Assembly: GCF_003987255.1 (NCBI RefSeq)
Contig: NZ_PIQC01000004.1
Span: forward strand, 186,001-250,000
Direction: 5' to 3'
From: Idiomarina ramblicola
Lineage (GTDB): Bacteria; Pseudomonadota; Gammaproteobacteria; Enterobacterales; Alteromonadaceae
DNA: 64,000 nt
A program made the position numbers and the translations under genes. Every line of letters begins with the position of its first letter. Position 1 is the stretch's first letter. Under the pieces are notes generated by a model that worked only from the letters and a program-made list of their open reading frames with translations, was not told the origin of the DNA and searched no databases. This document shows positions 26,179 to 35,020 of the stretch, in pieces.

Positions 26179-26586
26179 TGGGCGTTCCTTGCTTAGATAG
26201 TTCCTAAAAACTCTAGTTTATTTTTTTAATATGTCCAAAAATAAATCTATACCTCCGGAGTGCGACTCCATTATTCGGGGGCGGCGTTCGTTTTAGCTTA
26301 ATTTCTATTTGGTTATGATTATTCAAAGGCTTTTAAACGTGTTTTTTAGGTTGTTTTGTGACGATTAGTGTCATTTTTTGACACATAGAAATGTTAAGAA
26401 TGTAACCTTTACCCGTTACAACGTTTTCTCTCGGCTCTTAAGAACCTGAGTTTTCACTGTTCAATACAATCTTCATCATATACCTATGCCAATAAAAAAG
26501 GGCCGGTCATTATAAGACAAGCCCTTTTAAACAGGGGACTTAAAACTTTACTTCAATCTTGCTAATGCCGAACGAGGTTATGAATA
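26179..26586. other. promoter region of the ATPase operon and peptidase terminator
   Basis: Its left half should hold the promoter of the ATPase operon; GTGTCA and TGACAC around five T residues at 26368-26384 form a small inverted repeat that could be an operator. The right part carries the terminator at 26494-26528. No gene is visible. Confidence 0.45.
26494..26528 (-). terminator. intrinsic terminator of the S8 peptidase operon
   Basis: AAAAGGGC and GCCCTTTT form 8-bp arms around 17 bases. Read on the minus strand the hairpin is followed by a run of T residues, as in rho-independent terminators, about 60 bases after the peptidase stop codon. Confidence 0.7.
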
Positions 26587-28479
26587 CTAACCCGTGCAAA
26601 CTGCCGGTCTATTATCTGATGCGGCATTCTGCATATTGAATTCATAAAACTCATCATCACAACCACCATCTTCAGTGCAGACATGGAATGCGTAATCACT
26701 GCTTTCAGGGTCAATATCGGATAACACAACACTACCTGATGTGTATTGACCAACTTCAGTGAACGACCCGGTTTCAAAGTCAGTACCTTTCGCGGCAGAA
26801 ACCACTTTGTAGGTATCGCCTGGCTTGCTGTGGCCGTTAAAGAAATTCACCTGATAAGACTCACATGCCATGCCTTGCGCATCAAAGTTGTCAACGTACC
26901 ACTGCTGCTCAGCTTCACTAGCACCTGAAAGCGCATGGCTGATGGTGTTTAGGCGGCCGTTACTCCAGGCTTCTACTGCCAGGAAGAACGCTTCACCATC
27001 AATTCGGCCTGCGCCACACTTACCATCCTCACATTTTGGAGAGTTGTTCAGCATCGGGTCAAAAGCTGTTTGCTTTAACAGCAGCTCCGCCATTTTGAAG
27101 TTTAACTCTGGGAAGTGGCGCTTGGTTTCGGCAATCAGACCAGAAACAATTGGCGCGGCGAATGAGGTGCCGTTAACAACGCGCATCTCGACATCCTCAG
27201 GCATGCCGTAAGGCGTGCCATCGGCATAAACCTGAACACCCGGAGCAAAAACGTCAACAGCGTGACCGTAGTTGCTAAAGCCCGCCAATTGACCGTTTTG
27301 GTCCATTGCTCCAACAGTAATTACATCTCTACATGTCGCCGGAGATATAAGCTTGGCTTCTTTGCTGTCATTCCCAGCCGCGACTACGGGGATGAATCCA
27401 GCCCCTTGCATATTATCGATCGAAAGCTGTCCCGAATAACCACACGGAAACTCTTCCTCTAGCGATGGATCAAGAGTAACACTGCCACCATAGCTCATAT
27501 TAACCACACCGGGCTCACCCTCATAAACATCATCGTGATACTGAACCGGGATACCTGAAAGCCAGTCGTTTGCATCATAGGTGTCATAAGGAGCGCCATC
27601 ACCGCAGTTTAGAGCTCGAAGCGCCATGACATCGGCGTTTCCTGCTACACCCGCTACGCCCTGTTCATTATCTCGGGTTGCCCCCATAACTCCAGCTGCT
27701 GATAAGCCATGACCTGTGCATGATTCAACATCTCCACGCGGGGTAATGTTGTCGGGCTCAAACTCACGGCTTGTATCGCCCCATGAAACCATATTCACAC
27801 CACTTCCATATAGAACATCTTCGGAAGCAGAGAAGCCGCCATCAATGACAAACATCTTTGCTTTAGGCAAGTCGCTGCGTTGACCACGAGCCATCACGCT
27901 GGCAATCCCAGAGCTCATCATGGAGTCACCCACACGGTACATGCTTAAACGCTGAGCTTTGTAATATTCATCGTCAAACAGGTTGTAATCTGGCCCGCCA
28001 TGAATTGGACCATCGGTGATAAATGGAATAGTCGCGGATTGCGACTGCATCTTGAAGTTTTTCATGCTGCCATGAACTTCAACAGACTCGTACAGTCCGG
28101 TTGCCATTAATGCGTGGATCACTTCCTGATCGGATAGACCGTGACGCTCGAGCTTTACTGAGCTGATTGGCCGAATGTTGCGCTCAAATGAAGGCGTGGA
28201 TTGACCGTTTTGCACAGTCATCTCACCTAGTACACGGATATTAGTGTCGCGCACCGGGACACACCATTCGTTACCGGTGTCACCTGCCGCCACGCAACGT
28301 ATTTCCGTGTCACGTTCTGTCAATCTGTTCACCGAGCGCACGATATTCGATTTACTAACAGACAGCTCCTCTGTGTTCGTCGCTTTGTGAATCAGTGATA
28401 CATAAGCCTGGCTACTCCCTTCTGCCTGTGCTGAGCCGAAAAGTGCCGATAATACGCTTGCGATAATTAGCTTTTTCAT
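26587..28479 (-). CDS. secreted subtilisin-like S8 serine peptidase
   Basis: The 630-residue protein has a signal peptide (MKKLIIASVLSALFGSAQAE), a propeptide-like region of about 180 residues and a subtilase domain with the catalytic triad D213 (KMFVIDGGFS), H257 (CTGHGLSAAGVMGA) and S439 (NGTSFAAPIVSG), with oxyanion N370 (VVAAGNDS). The C-terminal 130 residues form a separate domain rich in Cys and acidic residues, ending ASDNRPAVCTG. It is probably secreted and degrades proteins outside the cell. It lies 40 bp downstream of a lipoprotein gene in the same direction and ends at a clear terminator, so the two form an operon. Confidence 0.92.
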   Translation of the reverse strand: MKKLIIASVLSALFGSAQAEGSSQAYVSLIHKATNTEELSVSKSNIVRSVNRLTERDTEIRCVAAGDTGNEWCVPVRDTNIRVLGEMTVQNGQSTPSFERNIRPISSVKLERHGLSDQEVIHALMATGLYESVEVHGSMKNFKMQSQSATIPFITDGPIHGGPDYNLFDDEYYKAQRLSMYRVGDSMMSSGIASVMARGQRSDLPKAKMFVIDGGFSASEDVLYGSGVNMVSWGDTSREFEPDNITPRGDVESCTGHGLSAAGVMGATRDNEQGVAGVAGNADVMALRALNCGDGAPYDTYDANDWLSGIPVQYHDDVYEGEPGVVNMSYGGSVTLDPSLEEEFPCGYSGQLSIDNMQGAGFIPVVAAGNDSKEAKLISPATCRDVITVGAMDQNGQLAGFSNYGHAVDVFAPGVQVYADGTPYGMPEDVEMRVVNGTSFAAPIVSGLIAETKRHFPELNFKMAELLLKQTAFDPMLNNSPKCEDGKCGAGRIDGEAFFLAVEAWSNGRLNTISHALSGASEAEQQWYVDNFDAQGMACESYQVNFFNGHSKPGDTYKVVSAAKGTDFETGSFTEVGQYTSGSVVLSDIDPESSDYAFHVCTEDGGCDDEFYEFNMQNAASDNRPAVCTG

Positions 28480-28519
28480 AATATTTGTCTCGTCCTAGTT
28501 GCAACCTAAAGGCACCTGA

Positions 28520-29527
28520 TTATTCGGCATTTGAAAACGTCTGTGCAGCAGCATGTCCTGCCACGATGATGTCGCGTAAGTACTCAAATTCAGGTTTGAA
28601 CGTCCAGTTGCCATGCTCGTCGAAACTGCCATTGTCAGGGGCGGTGTAGAAAATCGAGTAAGTTCCGGTACCAGCATCAAAGCCGACATCACCGTACGCG
28701 GGCTCCTGAATGACACCACCACTGCGCTCAAAAACGTAGTCAAACATCGGCTTTACACGAACCAGGTGCTCATTGAAGCAGCGCGGTGGTTCACAGGTTT
28801 CTGCTGAAATGTTAGCTAAAAAGCCATCAAAGGCGTCTGACTCGTTCACAGAATTGTCTGCATAGCCACTGATCCGGTCGTCACTGACGTGTGCGCTTAA
28901 AAGTGCGTTGTTATCAACACCATCACCGCTGGTCGCACTCAAATACAAAGGTTTTATGTCCTTAATATCGATATCACCGCCAGACAAATTTACGCCTTTA
29001 ACCAAACGCTCTACCATTAACCACTCAGCGATAAACTGACGCTGTGCTGGGAGAACCGACTGGACCGAATCGACATATGCAGCAGTTTGATTTCCTGACT
29101 CGTTGTTAACCACAACCTCAACTGTTTCTGACTTTGTCTCGTCGCCTTTGGTGGCTTCTATGGTGATGGTGTACTCGTCCCGCTTATAAGCAATATCACC
29201 GAAACCAAATACAAACCCTTCGCTACTTTGTTCAACAGTAACACCACTGGCGTTACCATCTGTCTCATCATCCGAGTCTTCCCCAGACCGACGAATTGAA
29301 GCCGTTATTGATTCACTACCTTCGCCCCCGGAGGTCGACACACCAACGGTTAGTGAAGAGTTTTCTTCTACCGATTCGGCGGAGTCGACGCTCACGGAAT
29401 ACGCAGGCGGAGGTGGAGGCGGTGTCGTTGATGTGTTGTCAGAGGTGTCATCACCTCCGCCACCACCGCATGCAGAAAGAGCGAGGGTCAAAGCCGATAA
29501 AACAAAAATTTTACGAGTCACATACAT
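28520..29527 (-). CDS. acidic lipoprotein with Ig/cadherin-like domain
   Basis: The true start is the ATG at 29527, preceded by GGAGTG; the longer frame upstream lacks a signal peptide. The 335-residue product begins with a lipoprotein signal (SALTLALSAC) and a linker of glycines, aspartates and six prolines. Next comes a domain of about 100 residues with the beta-strand pattern of Ig/cadherin-like domains (SVSVDSAESVEENSSLTVGV to KSETVEVVVNN), then an unassigned C-terminal region. It is anchored in a membrane facing outwards and is cotranscribed with the S8 peptidase, which it may tether or assist. That role is only inferred from position. Confidence 0.7.
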   Translation of the reverse strand: MYVTRKIFVLSALTLALSACGGGGGDDTSDNTSTTPPPPPPAYSVSVDSAESVEENSSLTVGVSTSGGEGSESITASIRRSGEDSDDETDGNASGVTVEQSSEGFVFGFGDIAYKRDEYTITIEATKGDETKSETVEVVVNNESGNQTAAYVDSVQSVLPAQRQFIAEWLMVERLVKGVNLSGGDIDIKDIKPLYLSATSGDGVDNNALLSAHVSDDRISGYADNSVNESDAFDGFLANISAETCEPPRCFNEHLVRVKPMFDYVFERSGGVIQEPAYGDVGFDAGTGTYSIFYTAPDNGSFDEHGNWTFKPEFEYLRDIIVAGHAAAQTFSNAE

Positions 29528-29644
29528 GTGCAATTTCACTCCGGTCAAGGATTCAGTCAATAGACGCACTAAACCCTCGAACTCTCTCGGGATTAAACTT
29601 CTGCGCCGTCTGCGAGTAAAAGGCGGCGATACCACCCCAATAAA

Positions 29645-29705
29645 TTAAGTAATTACTTAAAGGATTATGAGGAAACTCTATCTCAACTGTCAAGTAATTA
29701 CTTAA
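29645..29705. promoter_or_regulatory. two palindromic operators near a small XRE gene
   Basis: TTAAGTAATTACTTAA at 29645-29660 is a perfect 16-bp palindrome, and AAGTAATTACTT at 29692-29703 repeats its core with a centre-to-centre distance of 45 bp. They lie between the lipoprotein gene (minus) and the XRE gene (plus), so one protein could control both directions. Confidence 0.7.
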
Positions 29706-29719
29706 CAATTGGATGAACC

Positions 29720-29989
29720 ATGTTGTCACTATCGGAGTACCTGAACGAACTGAAGACAATCAAAGAGTTGAAGAATGATGCTGATGTGGCCCGACTGCTG
29801 GGCGTATCTTCGGCCCACATCAGCCAGCTACGTGGTGGCCTGCACATGGGCGAGCTAAAATGCTATGAATTGGCACTGATGTTGAAGCGCGAGCCGCTGG
29901 AATTGCTCAGTCTGAATCGTGCCTTGAGAAGCAAAGACCGAAGGCTACAGGAGTACTGGCTTGAAGTGCATAAGCGCAGTCAATCTTAA
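29720..29989 (+). CDS. small XRE-type regulator (DUF3693-like)
   Basis: The 89-residue protein has an N-terminal helix-turn-helix (DADVARLLGVSSAHISQLRG) and a second half (GELKCYELALMLKREPLELL, then RRLQEYWLEVHK) that resembles phage-associated DUF3693 regulators of filamentous phages. It begins 15 bases after the second AAGTAATTACTT palindrome, suggesting autoregulation. As it is divergent from the peptidase operon, it may control that operon too. No other phage genes are next to it. Confidence 0.7.
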   Translation: MLSLSEYLNELKTIKELKNDADVARLLGVSSAHISQLRGGLHMGELKCYELALMLKREPLELLSLNRALRSKDRRLQEYWLEVHKRSQS

Positions 29990-30123
29990 CGAAGCTCTTA
30001 GTGAGGGTTTCAATTTCTGTCTGCATTGTGCCCCTGTTTCAATCGCTAACTGCAATGCTCGCTTATACCCTGCAACACTGGCTTCTCAACGCTGACAGAC
30101 TACGCCAAAACGCTTACTTAAAC

Positions 30124-31044
30124 TTATTGGCTGGTTGTTATTTCGCGCGCAATCCAGTTTTTCATGATTGCAGCTAACCTATTCGGAGTCACCATGTGAA
30201 TCACATGCTGACTCCGCTGTATCGCGGCTACATCTGCGTTTTCCATTTGGCTCACGAACCTGGCAATACCCAGGTAGTTCATCTTATTCAGCGCTTCAAA
30301 ACAAGCCTGCCCAGGCTCTCCCACACCTAACAGTAGATCTTCTGTCTGCTCCGGAAGATGATTTATTGAAATGGAGGGAACCGTGATACCTCTATAATCC
30401 GGCGTCACGTTGTCGTGCTCAAAAAGCTTGTTCAAAGTGTTGAGGTCGGCAAACGGCAGGTAGTTCCCGTCATCATCAAGCACCCGCTGTGTGTTATAAA
30501 AGCTTTCTTTATACTTAAATATATCAATGCTTGCCTGCGCAACATCAGGACAATGTTCTCCTATTTCAGGGATATGTTCATACGCTTGCACTGCGTCGAT
30601 ATAGATGAGTCCGTTCACGCGCTCTGGAAAATGCTTACCCAGATAAGTGAGCTCAAAGCCTGCAAATGAATGACCTGCAAAAATAGCTTTTTCAATGTCT
30701 AAGCTGTCCAACGAGCTAATAATGTCCGTAGCCAGCCTCTCGATAGAAAAGTCACCATTTTGGGGGGGCTCAGAATTTCCGTGCCCAATTCTAGTCAAGG
30801 CAACGACCCTAAAGTCGTCCGTGAAATGTGCCGCAAATTCATCATAGGTATGAGCGTTCATGGGCATTCCTGCCAGTAAAAACAGTACCGGCTTGTTATC
30901 ACCACCCCAGTCCAGCACCTCAAGCTTAGTCGTATCTTCCACCTCAATGAAAAATGCCTCGTGATTGGCCTCATCAACCCATTCGGCAAGAGCTAGAGGA
31001 GACATGAGAATATGAACAAATAAACCTATGAATATTCTTTTCAT
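30124..31044 (-). CDS. periplasmic alpha/beta-fold hydrolase
   Basis: I place the start at ATG 31044, which follows AAGGA and begins a signal peptide (MKRIFIGLFVHILMSPLALA); the frame extends 31 codons further but without such features. The 306-residue protein has the alpha/beta hydrolase pattern: PVLFLLAGMPMNAHTYDEFA for the oxyanion region, the nucleophile elbow AGHSFAGFE (Ser of GHSFAG), GLIYIDAV and a late His in SQHVIHMV. It likely hydrolyses a small ester or amide in the periplasm. It is one of several secreted hydrolases in this part of the island. Confidence 0.82.
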   Translation of the reverse strand: MKRIFIGLFVHILMSPLALAEWVDEANHEAFFIEVEDTTKLEVLDWGGDNKPVLFLLAGMPMNAHTYDEFAAHFTDDFRVVALTRIGHGNSEPPQNGDFSIERLATDIISSLDSLDIEKAIFAGHSFAGFELTYLGKHFPERVNGLIYIDAVQAYEHIPEIGEHCPDVAQASIDIFKYKESFYNTQRVLDDDGNYLPFADLNTLNKLFEHDNVTPDYRGITVPSISINHLPEQTEDLLLGVGEPGQACFEALNKMNYLGIARFVSQMENADVAAIQRSQHVIHMVTPNRLAAIMKNWIAREITTSQ

Positions 31045-31713
31045 CGTTTTTCCTTGAATTAAGACGACAAACGCTCGCAGCATGCGAGAGTCTGCAGTGA
31101 AAGCGCAGTAATAACGAAGGCCGTCTGTACCTGGCATTGCTATAGCGCACCGGTAGCCGTACCGATTATGAATCTCATCGTATCTGCGTTAAAAACTTCT
31201 CGTCAAAATCGCGTCGGAGATAATTTAAGCACTTGCGTAACATTTATATATTACGCGGGCGCACTTAGGAACTCGTTCAGCCGATAATTTCGGTTGTTAA
31301 CTTACTGATAAAGCGAGCATTAATGCTTTGAAAGGCTCCAGCTTAGTAAAGGCAAGTTGAGTATGCTCAGTCACACTCTGCCTGGCGGACAATATCTAAT
31401 TTTTACTTTTTGTTATGTCATTGATAGTAAACGACTTAAATACACAGCACAATAACAACACGCGCAGTATTTCAGAAATAAGCATGCCGTGCCTGGTTCA
31501 CGTCATCCTTCGTTATTAATGATAGGAAAGCGAGTCACTAGTTGAATTAAGCAAAAAGCCCGATGGTCCGTTCATCGCTCGTTGCTGACCTTCGGCTTGG
31601 TGCAGAAACGGACCTTGACGTAAAAATAACAATGTAGCGTCAGAATAAACTCTGCATAAACGAAGTTACTCTTAAGTTCAGTAAACATAGTATTGAAAAG
31701 TCCAGAGGTCTCA
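31045..31713. other. intergenic region holding one copy of a 367-bp repeat
   Basis: No gene is visible. Bases 31237-31603 are the inverted copy of a repeat also found at 42570-42936. Bases 31045-31236 should contain the promoter of the alpha/beta hydrolase. Confidence 0.5.
31237..31603 (-). repeat. 367-bp dispersed repeat, copy B
   Basis: Read on the minus strand it runs from AAGCCGAAGGTCAGCAACGA through TTTAAGTCGTTTACTATCAA, ACATAACAAAAAGTAAAAAT and CTGAGCATACTCAACTTGCC to ATAAATGTTAC. The same chain of motifs in the same order is at 42570-42936 on the plus strand, and both copies span 367 bp. It has no obvious coding frame. It lies between the CadC-like gene and the alpha/beta hydrolase. 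Confidence 0.75.
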
Positions 31714-33288
31714 CTAAGTTCGCGGTGGAATACGCTTCGGCATTTTATCTTTGTTTTTCGATTCAATCAGATTCAATAACTCATTAAATCGATACGAAGT
31801 GGTGATGCCTGAACTTACCGGCAGGTGAGTGTACCGATAAGTCGTTGTGAGCCCCTCAAATATAGCAGATTCAAACTTATTCGTTGCCTCGGTACCTTTA
31901 TCATTAATTAATAGCACTATCCCCTCCAGAAAAGTAAGTTCAGCCCACTGGTCCCCATCTAGCTTGAGCTTTGCAATTTGCTCACCCAACTTGGATAATT
32001 CTGAGCGGTCTTTTTTAAGTGCGGCTAAATAGACTGCTGCTGAAAGGTAATATCGTCCGCCTAAGCTTGATGCTGCGGAAAATTCATCAATCGCTTCTTC
32101 AATTTGATTGTCGATCAAGAGTGCTAGACCCAGTAACCAACGGGCTTGCTGCGAATTCTGTTGTTTATGAATCACGTCGCGTAATATCGAAATTGCCTCT
32201 ACATGTCTTCCGCTTTCTAGTAAATACTCACTAAAAAGTAGGCGAGACATTAGAAAGCCAGGATCTATATTTAACGTTTTACTGAATTGCTCTTCGGCAG
32301 CGTAGAAGCGATATGATTGACGGTATAACTCTCCAAGGATTGCGTTAGTAAATGGGTTACCAGGATCGAGTTCAACTGATAAGATTGCAAGCTTATGCGC
32401 TTTAATAAAGTGACCTAACTGGATCTCTACAAGTGACGCATAGGCTGGAATCTCACCCCAACTAGGTTCAATTTGACGCGCAAGGTTGAATGAAGCAATT
32501 GCGTTTTCATATTGTCCGGACAAATAGTAGGCAAGCCCGAGAGCTTTATGACCCCAAGCCAAGTCGTCACTAATTTGTACGGCTTTTTCCGCATGCTTTT
32601 TCCCTAGTTCCAACCAGGCTTTATCCTTTCCATAGTGCCAATAACCTCGAAGATAAGCGTCGCTCAACCCACTGTGGCTTGAAGCGTTCTGAGGCTCTCT
32701 ATTTATCGCATCTTGATACAATGAAATCGCTGTATCGTTGTCTTTTTCTGTAAATTTCAAATAGCTCTGAGCCGCTTGATAATCGAGAGCTTCGCTTATT
32801 TCATTAGGTGGATTCTCGTTTTCATGGTGAAAGAGAACGAATGAACTCATTCCTATTGCAAGTACTCCAAAGCTAGCTACTAACCATATAGGTAAGCGAG
32901 ATACTAATCGTTTGATTGAATAGTAGGTGGCTTGGAAATCGCCAATATCATTGTATGCGCTCTCTGAGCGCTTAATTTTTCTTACCGTTGCAACGCACCT
33001 ATATCCCATTCCACGTTCGGCGACAATGTACTTGGGTTCAGAATGATTATCAGCTATCGAGTCTCTCAAGCGAGATATTCGCTTCTTAAGGTTCTCATCC
33101 GAGACAACTCTGTCTTTCCAAACAGCTTTTATAAGTTGGTCATGAGGCACGATCTCAGGAGCGTGTTCAACAAGCTCCTGCAGTAATCGATAGGACAGTT
33201 CTGGTAAAGAAATATCGTCCCCATTTCTTATCACCTTCTTGTTTAAGGGATCTAAAATCAGGTCGTTCCCTACCTTAAAGACATCCAT
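31714..33288 (-). CDS. CadC/ToxR-like membrane regulator with TPR domain (second copy)
   Basis: The 524-residue product from ATG 33288 (GGAG upstream; a GTG at 33300 is the alternative) has an N-terminal OmpR-type winged helix (SLPELSYRLLQELVEHAPEI, VWKDRVVSDENLKKRISRLR, AERGMGYRCVATV), one membrane helix (LPIWLVASFGVLAIGMSSFV) and a long periplasmic TPR array (AISLYQDAINREPQNASSHS, AIASFNLARQIEPSWGEI, EEQFSKTLNIDPGFLM). It is divergent from a serine hydrolase gene 170 bp away, whose promoter holds direct repeats, so it probably regulates that gene. It shares layout with 16553-18154 but is only moderately similar to it. Confidence 0.85.
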   Translation of the reverse strand: MDVFKVGNDLILDPLNKKVIRNGDDISLPELSYRLLQELVEHAPEIVPHDQLIKAVWKDRVVSDENLKKRISRLRDSIADNHSEPKYIVAERGMGYRCVATVRKIKRSESAYNDIGDFQATYYSIKRLVSRLPIWLVASFGVLAIGMSSFVLFHHENENPPNEISEALDYQAAQSYLKFTEKDNDTAISLYQDAINREPQNASSHSGLSDAYLRGYWHYGKDKAWLELGKKHAEKAVQISDDLAWGHKALGLAYYLSGQYENAIASFNLARQIEPSWGEIPAYASLVEIQLGHFIKAHKLAILSVELDPGNPFTNAILGELYRQSYRFYAAEEQFSKTLNIDPGFLMSRLLFSEYLLESGRHVEAISILRDVIHKQQNSQQARWLLGLALLIDNQIEEAIDEFSAASSLGGRYYLSAAVYLAALKKDRSELSKLGEQIAKLKLDGDQWAELTFLEGIVLLINDKGTEATNKFESAIFEGLTTTYRYTHLPVSSGITTSYRFNELLNLIESKNKDKMPKRIPPRT

Positions 33289-33344
33289 CACTAACTCCAC
33301 CCTGAGCTGCTAATTATTTGATTTTAAATATTTTTCATCGATTG

Positions 33345-33361
33345 GTCACCATAAGTCACCA
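33345..33361. promoter_or_regulatory. direct repeats, possible CadC-like regulator site
   Basis: GTCACCA occurs twice with a 10-base period (33345-33351 and 33355-33361) between the divergent regulator and hydrolase genes. OmpR/PhoB-type winged helices bind direct repeats of about this period. The assignment is by position only. Confidence 0.4.
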
Positions 33362-33457
33362 AAAAGGACCATTAAAGTCATGTTTCCTTTCTCATGCTCA
33401 GGTAAGTTTTTCAGAGAAACGAAAATATTATCTCATTTTGAACGACTAAGGATGATT

Positions 33458-34897
33458 ATGTATATAAAATTATTAAGTATTCCTGCCCTACTCTTAATCA
33501 GTGCTTTTGTAGGAGCAACTGAAATCAAGGCTTCAAAGTTAGATGCTTTTGTTGAGTCTTACGCCGAAAATGATGAATTTAATGGCTCAGTATTAGTTTC
33601 TTATCAAGGTGAAGTGTTGCTAAAGAAAGGTTACGGCTATGCCAATATGGAATGGAAAATCCCCAACTCTGTCGATACAAAATTTAGAATAGCCTCGACA
33701 ACCAAGCCTCTTACAGCGGCACTGATTTTAAAATTAGTCGAAAAAGGAAAAATAGATTTAAGTCATTCAATCCGTGATTACTTACCGGGCTATCGCAGTG
33801 ATACCGGCGGTAAAGTAACTATTCATCAGCTCTTAAACCATACATCAGGGATCCCAAACGTATTCAGTCATCCCGACTTCAAAGATATAGAAGCGAATAA
33901 CCCTTATAGTCTAAATGACTTTATTTCAAAGTTTTGCAGCGGAGACCTGAAGTTCCAGCCCGGTAGTCAGTTCAGTTATAGCAATGCTGGCTACTCCATT
34001 TTGGGTAAAATAATCGAGCAAGTGACCGAGTTAAGTTATAAACAAGCTTTGCAGGATTATATTTTCAATCCGCTAAAAATGCATAACAGCGGGGATTCTT
34101 ACTCTGGCTATGTTGTTCCAAAAAGTGCTAAAGGGTATGAGAAAACGTTAGGAGGACTGAAACCGGCAAAGAATATTGATATGACTGTCACCTATGCTGC
34201 GGGCTCTATTTATTCAACGGTCGGAGACTTATATCAGTTTAGCGAGGCCTTGTATTCAAATCAGATATTTAGTGAAGCACTAAAAAAGAGAGCTTTTACA
34301 GCGTCGCCTCATCGCAATTATGGTTATGGCTGGTTGATCACTGAACTACCAAAGGAAAAGTTCGGTAAAAAGCTCACTCAGATACATCATCCGGGTATGA
34401 TGCCTGGTTTCAATGGTGACGTAATTCGTGTAATTGAAGATGATATTACAATTATTATCCAAAACAACACTGGAGGCGCACCACTTCGTGCTCTGACAGA
34501 AGGCATTTTGAGCATTATTTATGAACGCCCGGTTGTTTTTGCAAAAAAACAAATCGAAGATGAGCTCTACTCTAAGCTACGCCAGGATGGAATCGAGGCT
34601 GCGATAAAGTCATATATGCAACTTCAGAAATCGAACAAGGGTTTCAGCGAACGTGGCTTAAACTATTTTGGTTATCAACTGATGGAAGTTGAAGAAATAA
34701 ATGCAGCGATAGCTTTCTTTGAGCTCAATGCAAAACAACATCCTGAGTCTTCAAATGCTTTTGACAGTCTCGGAGAAGCCTATCTTGCCAACGAAGAATT
34801 TAAGAAAGCCCTAATAGCATATGAAAAATCACTTTCGCTAGATGAGCACAATAAAAATGCATCTGAAGCAATCGATAAGATAAATGAATTACTATGA
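33458..34897 (+). CDS. secreted serine hydrolase with C-terminal TPR
   Basis: From ATG 33458 (AAGGA upstream) the product has 479 residues with a signal peptide (MYIKLLSIPALLLISAFVGA), SxxK at S80-TTK83, YSN at Y174-N176 and the third motif as HHPGMMPGFNG rather than HGG. The final 70 residues form two TPR units (AIAFFELNAKQHPESSNAFD, ALIAYEKSLSLDEHNKNA). Class-C-fold hydrolases with a TPR tail form a common subfamily in gammaproteobacteria; their substrates are unknown. It is divergent from a CadC-like TPR regulator, which may respond to the same signal or substrate. Confidence 0.88.
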   Translation: MYIKLLSIPALLLISAFVGATEIKASKLDAFVESYAENDEFNGSVLVSYQGEVLLKKGYGYANMEWKIPNSVDTKFRIASTTKPLTAALILKLVEKGKIDLSHSIRDYLPGYRSDTGGKVTIHQLLNHTSGIPNVFSHPDFKDIEANNPYSLNDFISKFCSGDLKFQPGSQFSYSNAGYSILGKIIEQVTELSYKQALQDYIFNPLKMHNSGDSYSGYVVPKSAKGYEKTLGGLKPAKNIDMTVTYAAGSIYSTVGDLYQFSEALYSNQIFSEALKKRAFTASPHRNYGYGWLITELPKEKFGKKLTQIHHPGMMPGFNGDVIRVIEDDITIIIQNNTGGAPLRALTEGILSIIYERPVVFAKKQIEDELYSKLRQDGIEAAIKSYMQLQKSNKGFSERGLNYFGYQLMEVEEINAAIAFFELNAKQHPESSNAFDSLGEAYLANEEFKKALIAYEKSLSLDEHNKNASEAIDKINELL

Positions 34898-34940
34898 GCC
34901 GTCATTAAATGATTAGAAATACTAAATTTATATTTAGCAT

Positions 34941-34969
34941 GGACCAAGAACTATAATAGTTCTTGGTCC
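34941..34969. terminator. perfect hairpin between convergent genes
   Basis: GGACCAAGAACTA and TAGTTCTTGGTCC form 13-bp perfect arms around a TAA loop, between the 3' ends of the serine hydrolase and the esterase. No T-run follows, but the position fits a shared bidirectional transcription barrier. Confidence 0.6.
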
Positions 34970-35020
34970 AAGTTGCCCGCTTCAAAGGAAGTGAGTAGAA
35001 CCATACAACTCATGATGACT

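Noticed and set aside
30124-31137. Longer start for the alpha/beta hydrolase at 31137
   Set aside because: The added residues are not signal-like, while ATG 31044 has AAGGA upstream and begins a clean signal peptide.
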